Shown here: piece by piece, positions 63,695 through 64,000 of the stretch
Layout of the letters: every line of letters starts with the position of its first letter
Numbering within the stretch: the first letter of the stretch is position 1
Assembly (NCBI RefSeq): GCF_004349135.1
Contig: NZ_SMFN01000007.1
Span: 128,293 to 192,292 of the forward strand
Length of the DNA: 64,000 bases
Source: Flavobacterium sandaracinum
GTDB lineage: Bacteria; Bacteroidota; Bacteroidia; Flavobacteriales; Flavobacteriaceae
Direction: 5' to 3'
Notes under the pieces: model-generated
Databases searched by the model: none
Told to the model about the DNA's origin: nothing
The model's input: only the letters and a program-made list of their open reading frames with translations
Program-made: the position numbers and the translations under genes

Positions 63695-63730
63695 CTCATT
63701 ATTGTGGGCACAGTTTGCAAAACTGCCTTT
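63695..63730 (+). repeat. short palindromic repeat, family B copy 3 (interrupted)
   Basis: CATTATTGTGGGCACAGTTT followed by GCAAAACTGC matches copies 1 and 2 up to AAAACTGC, then departs: the other copies continue with (N)2-3 AACGATT while this one reads CTTTACTTTG. The break marks a likely insertion point. Confidence 0.6.
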
Positions 63731-63762
63731 ACTTTGTATTTGACAAAAAAACATTAAATTTA

Positions 63763-63913
63763 TTCAAAGGAAAACAGAGGTGAACTATCAAATCCGCCAA
63801 GTTTGTGACTTATTTAGCGCATTAGTCCTCTGTCTTCTCCTTGAATCCCGTTGAATTGCTTCAAATAGAATGATAGACATCAAGGTCTAATAAAGGCTCT
63901 AAAGAAGTTCAAC
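63763..63913 (+). ncRNA. candidate IS110 bridge RNA
   Basis: Two successive imperfect hairpins. Hairpin 1: TTCAAAGGAAAACAGAGG (63763-63780) against CCTCTGTCTTCTCCTTGAA (63827-63845), enclosing a 46-nt internal region. Hairpin 2: GTTGAATTGCTTC (63850-63862) against GAAGTTCAAC (63904-63913), enclosing 41 nt with a small AGAC/GTCT stem. Position (5' non-coding end just before the recombinase ATG), length and two-loop form are those known for IS110-group bridge RNAs. True transcript ends are unknown. Confidence 0.45.
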
Positions 63914-63940
63914 ATTTTTGTTTATCCTAAATTCAAAGTT

Positions 63941-64000
63941 ATGAAAAACTATTTATTTTACGTAGGTATTGACATTTCAAAATCAAAATTAGATGTAGTT
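63941..64000 (+). CDS. IS110-family transposase (DEDD recombinase), N-terminal fragment
   Basis: The first 20 codons are visible before the window ends, reading YVGIDISKSKLDV after a short lead. This GIDxSK-LD pattern, with the first catalytic Asp, is the hallmark N-terminus of the RuvC-like domain of IS110 transposases. The rest of the domain and the C-terminal serine-containing domain cannot be seen. It is preceded by about 28 bases after the candidate bridge RNA. Confidence 0.85.
   Translation, partial: MKNYLFYVGIDISKSKLDVV

Larger units (their letters stand above)
63727..64000 (+). mobile_element. left end of an IS110-family insertion sequence (incomplete)
   Basis: Inferred from the IS110 recombinase start at 63941 and the structured non-coding region before it. 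The left boundary is placed where palindrome B copy 3 loses similarity to its relatives; it could be a few bases off. IS110 elements have no or very short terminal inverted repeats, so the sequence itself does not fix the end. The right end is outside the window. Confidence 0.6.

Overview
The window is chromosomal DNA of a flavobacterium (Bacteroidota), most likely the genus Flavobacterium. The evidence is low G+C, gene content typical of the family (half-zinc-finger DnaJ, GldJ-free housekeeping blocks, DUF2805, CDGSH protein, SOUL protein), near absence of Shine-Dalgarno sequences, and repeated Bacteroidota-type -7 boxes (TAnnTTTG) ahead of genes. Almost every gene is an intact housekeeping gene; no rRNA, tRNA, CRISPR array, prophage or recognisable defence locus was seen.

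Layout. 1-9.2 kb: gene tail, aconitase, a LysM/NlpC wall hydrolase, flavin-type stress protein, VOC protein, LPS heptosyltransferase-like enzyme, serine hydrolase, CDGSH protein. 9.2-12.5 kb: a dehydrogenase, then an accessory islet (membrane protein plus retropepsin-like protease) bounded by short repeats on both sides. 12.5-22.4 kb: amino-acid permease, long-form GAPDH, HtrA protease, then dapF, an acetyltransferase, MltG and two further envelope proteins. 22.8-27.5 kb (minus strand): udk, divIC and both methylmalonyl-CoA mutase subunits. 27.6-30 kb (plus): Crp-type regulator, pirin, YceI. 30-38 kb: SDR, aminotransferase, methyltransferase, phosphatase and dnaA, then thioesterase, YigZ, HAD and ribD. 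38-51 kb: GNAT, prmC, ABC permease, hisS, grpE-dnaJ, a NatAB-like exporter, a sigma-54-activator-like regulator, a tiny membrane protein, a single-domain DEAD-like protein. 51-63 kb: mtaB, SDR, L,D-transpeptidase, DUF2805, sterol desaturase, AlkB, DoxX-like, EamA, an outer-membrane receptor, SOUL protein and two hypotheticals.

The least ordinary material is non-coding. The right edge enters an IS110-family insertion sequence whose 5' non-coding end folds into two successive imperfect hairpins with large internal loops, the architecture of an IS110 bridge RNA; it appears to sit inside a palindromic repeat that occurs intact elsewhere in the window. In addition there are at least five dispersed repeat families: a structured element with five copies (two ending just before start codons), a short palindrome family, a pair of about 160-bp elements with shared 25-bp inverted ends, a promoter-like leader repeat directly before two genes, and a shared promoter block upstream of two unrelated hypothetical genes. 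None of these is proof of a new system. The IS110 end is the best candidate for follow-up, but its recombinase and right end lie outside the window.
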